From Umbelopsis ramanniana AG (taxonomy: Eukaryota; Mucoromycota; Umbelopsidomycetes; Umbelopsidales; Umbelopsidaceae), in contig NW_026252107.1 in NCBI RefSeq assembly GCF_025399195.1, forward strand, positions 248,001 through 312,000: a stretch of 64,000 nt of DNA. The letters run 5' to 3'. Shown here one piece after another: positions 60,094 through 64,000 of this stretch; positions within the stretch are counted from its first letter, which is position 1; each line of letters begins with the position of its first letter. Position numbers and translations under genes: made by a program. The notes beneath the pieces are model-generated. The model was given only the letters and a program-made list of their open reading frames with translations, had not been told where the DNA came from and did no database searches.

Positions 60094-60902
60094 AGTTTTT
60101 CAAATGTATTCTCTAATATACAAATTGCTAGAGTAATGAGATTCTGATAATAATGAAATAGCTAGCCAAGTAGGTGATGGATGTGGCAAAGATGAGGTGG
60201 AATTTATACCTTTGATTTCGTTGGCATGCTCCGGAATACTAGCAATGTTGGAAAAATGTCACTGTTGCCCAATTAGCCAAACAGTATTTGTGCATCAAAC
60301 ATATTTGTATTGTTATCAAATTGGAGTCAACATATGAAGTGTAAAGAACTTGCGATTATTGCCCTTCGCTCAGAAGTTTTGATTGCTATAGCGATATCAT
60401 TCGTCATGACAATGACAATGACATTGATCGAGGACCGTAATGACGCATTTCCAATATTGCAATCGTTGGCCCTTCGAGCAACTTTAAATAGAAGTGTAAT
60501 CTTCACTCAGGTATATATCTTCTTAAAAAAGATATATAAAGTAGCACTACGTGAATGAGAGTCGACTTTGCGGTATTGCAAAACGGACTATGAGGGTATC
60601 TATGTGAAGCAAGCGTACTACTGTCGTGATTCACGGACGGATTTTGCTCCAATGATGTAATTTTTACAAGCATTTATTGCGTTAAAATGTCTGGATCAAT
60701 TATTTTTTGTAATAAACTAGTTGCCTAGTTGCCATGATGCATCAAAGAACTCATCCAGAGACCAAAGCTTGAGTCTCAAGCATAATCGTGCACTGGGGGA
60801 TCAACAGTCACATGCGGGGAACCAAATGTTCGATTTTTTTCTGCTCATCTAGTTCAGCATTTGGCCGTAATACTCGCTTTCCACAGATCGTCGACACTGC
60901 AA
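60094..60902. other. Divergent intergenic gap
   Basis: About 800 bp with the promoters of the GH16 and LRR genes. A plus-strand ATG frame (60334-60558) is hydrophobic but unsupported. Confidence 0.4.
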
Positions 60903-62186
60903 ATGAAGTTAACACCGGCCTTGGTTTCTAATCTATTTGAGACGCCTATGGCGGATCTCACCACTTTGGACATGAGCAACAAGGAAATTAGCCATATAGA
61001 CGACATTTCTGGTTGTATTTCTTTGAGGAAGTTGAACTTGGCAAAGAACACGATCAAGAGCTCGGATGCTTTGTCTGGACTTCAGTACCTACCTGACTTA
61101 ACCTGGCTTAACCTTTCTAACAATTCTTTGGAGAATTTTGAAGGCCTTCAAAAGCTCAAATCTTTACATGGTAAGTAAGGAATATATTCTCGTCCAGTAG
61201 GGATTTCCGTCATGCTAACGTCGTTGAGCCATATAGTCTTGAACATGAGCCATAACGAACTCAATCGTATCAGTATCCATATTACAAACCTGGTAGATTT
61301 GAAGGCTCTTATACTCAATCACAATAAGATAAAGACGATTGACAACTTGGCATCTTTGACCAACTTGAATACACTTGGTAAGAACTTTTGGGAAGTGTGA
61401 ATGACATTCGTGGTCCATTGTCATTAACCAAATTGCCATAAAAGTACTATCACATAACAACATTCAAACCATACCAAACCTATCAACCCTTACGTCCCTC
61501 ACAAAACTTTCAGTTGCCCATAATTCCGTCCGTGTTGTTCCTGATCTATCAGCCAATGCGGAACTGAAGGAATTGCGATTGAACGATAACAAGATTCTAC
61601 AGTTGCCAGATACTCTACGACAATGCAGTGGTTTGGAAATTTTAGACTTAGGAAACAATATGATGCGGGAATGGACGTAAGTACCAAATTGTCAATTCAC
61701 AATTGATATTAGACTACCATATTAACAAGCAGACTATGGATAGCGACATTGCAGCTTTAGGCTCTTTGCTTCATTTAGTCAATCTCAACCTGAAGGGTAA
61801 TCCTGTGACTGAAAAAGAGGATTATAAGGAAAAGGTAGAGTGTGAAAATGAGTACAGAGCAGCAATACAGGTCGGCTTTAGCTTAATACAAACTTTTTTA
61901 GATTTTGGCTTTGATACCATCTCTCCGCGTTCTTGATGGAGAGAGATTTGACCCCAAGTTTTTGCAAAGAAAGCAAAAGCATAAGGCGCATCTTCAATTC
62001 ATCCAGGATTTGCAAAACAAAAAGCAGCGTATCCAAGATTTACGCGAAAAGAAAAGACAGAAGAGGGAGAAGGGATCCGACGGAGATGATGTTGACGAAG
62101 AAGCGTCCGAGCCCAAGGTGACCAAGAACAAGAAGCGTACGAAGGAAGCTGGTGGACCCAATAAGCGACCAAAGGTCAAAAAATAG
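60903..62186 (+). CDS. Leucine-rich-repeat protein with basic C-terminus
   Basis: Exons 60903-61170, 61237-61377, 61445-61676, 61744-61834 and 61902-62186 give 338 residues. About ten SDS22-type repeats are visible (TLDMSNKEISHIDDISGC, LTWLNLSNNSLENFEGLQKL, ALILNHNKIKTIDNLASL, LKELRLNDNKILQLPDTL, LVNLNLKGNPVTEKEDY), closed by an LRR cap (IPSLRVLDGERFDPKF). A coiled, Lys-rich tail follows (KQRIQDLREKKRQKREK, NKKRTKEAGG), ending in KRPKVKK, a likely nuclear or nucleolar signal. The repeats suggest a protein-binding scaffold. ATG 60903 is the first ATG of the frame. Confidence 0.82.
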
Positions 62187-62416
62187 AATAATTTTATACA
62201 CTCGCAATTGTAATATTCATCTCATTTTAATGACAGCATAAAAGCATTATAAGCATTATTTCTAACCAATACGGTATTTGTGAATGTGTCTGTAGACAGA
62301 AATCGATTCAGCCGCCTTGGGTTAGGGTCCGTCTGGTGATCAGGACGCGTTCCTCCAATTCCTAAAAAAAAAAAAAAACCTCAGCAACTTTCTACCTTTT
62401 ACAATTGGTTACAAAA

Positions 62417-64000
62417 ATGGACCGCAAGGCCAGTACTCATAATGATAAGGCGAATCGAGTGTTTGGCACCAACTCCAATCGTGACATTGGAGTCTCAGGT
62501 ACATCTCTTCTTGAATTACCATCGGTTGAGCGTAGCGCTGAATCCAGCAACATCGTAAACTTATCATTTTCATTTTCCAGGGAACGCGAAGAAAAGAGCA
62601 TTGCCTTCCGAATCTCCGTCAGCAAAACGACGAATGACAAAAGGTGCACCTAAATCAGTACTTTCTGCTTTAAATCCATCATCAGCTATGCACTCTGCCG
62701 CTAAAGAAAATGTCGCCGGTACACAGCTGACAGCAGCACAGCTTCAAAGCCTGTACGATACGCTGGAAACAAGAACACAAGAATCACAGCTACTCCGAAA
62801 GCAGATATCGCTAAAGGACAAAGAACTTACAGGACTAAAGGCAGAGCTGGAAGATGTGTCTGATATGTTGGCGGAAATTGAACGAAATGTTGCACACAAC
62901 CCAAGCAGCATCAAATCCTCACTTGCAAAAGTCGCGGCCAAAAAGAGAAGCAATGATTCAGATCGGGACACCGACTATAGGATAGCCAACCTAAGACAAG
63001 AGCTTGCGAAGAGGGATCAAGCCATTCTCGTTCAACAAAAGAAAGTTGAATCGTTGCAAGAGCTCAATCTAGCTTCCAAATCCGAAATCGAGCGAATTGT
63101 TTCTTACGGAGAGCAATTACAAGCTGATTTCGACAATTTGACTCTTGAAAAGAATGAACTTGAAGGAAAGCTTGAAGAAACCAAGGAGTCAAGAGACAAA
63201 CAAATTAAGACTCTGGTTGAAGAGCTCGAAAAACGCGCCGCCCTTTTGAAGCAATATAGGGAAATGCTTGGCGAATTCGAGGAAGAAGATGGAGAAGTCG
63301 TGGTAGATGGAAAACGGTACAGTGACTTGAAAATCGAAGCAGAAAAAGTTCAACATAAATTGGAATCATTGGAGCGTGCGCACCGAGATGCCAAGGAAAG
63401 TCTCGAGCACCTTAGCAGTGAAAAAACCGACATGGAAGAACGCTGGCGACATTTACATGAGAGACTCGATGAGCGAGAAAAGCAGTACGAAATTGTAGAG
63501 AAGCAGGCTGAGGAATCCCAGTACCACCTTCTTTCAAATTTGGAAAAAGTCAAGCATTTGGAAAGAAAAGTTCGCGAATATGAAGACGGAATGGATGCCA
63601 TCAATAAGGAGAAAGATGGCTTGGAAACTGAACTTCAATACTTGCAAGAGGAACTGAAATTACGTGATCGTCAATATGAGCAAGCAATGAATTCTAAGAA
63701 CGACAGAGATGCGAAATTGCAACAGCTTCAAGTGGAGCTAGAAAACCGAGAGCAAGCCTACGATGATCTGAAGCAACAAAATGATGAAGCTCAACAAGAA
63801 ATCGAATCTTACATGCGAAAAATTCATTCGTTTGATAGCATGATTAAATCATATGAATCGGAAATCAAAGAACTTGAGGATAGCCGAGACACAATCGATA
63901 TCGAACGTGAAGATTTAAAACGTGAGCTTCATACCAGAGATAAGGAGATTGAGCGTCTTACAGCATTTGTTGACGAAGCCAATGAGCAAATTGACGACAT
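62417..64000 (+). CDS. Long coiled-coil protein (3' partial)
   Basis: Exon 1 is 62417-62498; exon 2 starts at 62581 and stays open to the end of the window (about 500 residues so far). The N-terminus is basic and Ser-rich (KKRALPSESPSAKRRMTKG, with a likely nuclear signal) and has KENVAGTQ. From about residue 75 on it is almost continuous heptad coiled coil (LLRKQISLKDKELTGLKAEL, LEEWDH-free, Glu/Lys/Leu-rich). Such proteins often act as structural links at spindle poles, nuclear envelope or cytoskeleton. No family can be named from this part. Confidence 0.75.

Overview
The window is nuclear DNA of a filamentous fungus, most likely an early-diverging one (Mucoromycota, perhaps Mucorales). It is AT-rich, both strands are densely coded, most genes carry several short (about 50-180 bp) GT-AG introns, and there is no operon logic. 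The placement rests on the gene set: a presenilin, which is rare in fungi and known from early-diverging lineages, next to ordinary fungal genes such as FCP1, FUR1, IMP2, APN1, an ARH1-type ferredoxin reductase and Zn2Cys6 regulators. Genus is not decided. I built the gene models by hand from splice sites and reading-frame phase. Where exon lengths are listed, the phases close exactly.

Layout. 1-5.7 kb: the end of a periplasmic-binding-fold protein, an unrecognised acidic protein, and a convergent FCP1 CTD phosphatase. 7.5-14.7 kb: a TPMT-type methyltransferase, two Zn2Cys6 regulators, and uracil phosphoribosyltransferase between them. 15.5-21.4 kb: a membrane protein, a PAXBP1/GCFC-like splicing-associated protein, and a divergent mitochondrial mL45/Mba1-like gene. 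21.6-25.3 kb: two convergent mucin-like membrane proteins. 26.1-37.3 kb: complex I PSST, a YbaK-domain protein in 8 exons, a secreted DUF3472 protein, a MYND-presenilin fusion, AP endonuclease, a secreted alpha-amylase and a very small Ser-rich ORF. 37.9-42.5 kb: three minus-strand multi-pass membrane protein loci, one intact and two broken. 42.7-53.8 kb: a small unknown gene, a Ugo1-like carrier, an MFS transporter, a C2H2 fragment, a redoxin-like/F-box fusion, a GOST/LUSTR 7TM protein, IMP2, and an Alba-domain Rpp25-like protein. 54-64 kb: a small unknown gene, a YcnI-like (DUF1775) anchored protein, ferredoxin reductase, a CRH-type GH16 wall enzyme, an LRR protein, and a coiled-coil protein running off the end.

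Functional themes are mitochondrial function (PSST, mL45, IMP2, FDXR, Ugo1-like), cell surface and secretion (mucins, GH16, DUF1775, DUF3472, amylase), and nuclear RNA work (FCP1, PAXBP1, Alba). No tRNA, rRNA, CRISPR array or transposon was found. The most interesting items are the MYND-presenilin fusion, the redoxin-F-box fusion, the group of multi-TM genes with decaying members, the paired mucins, and a fungal YcnI-like protein that may keep the N-terminal histidine used for copper.
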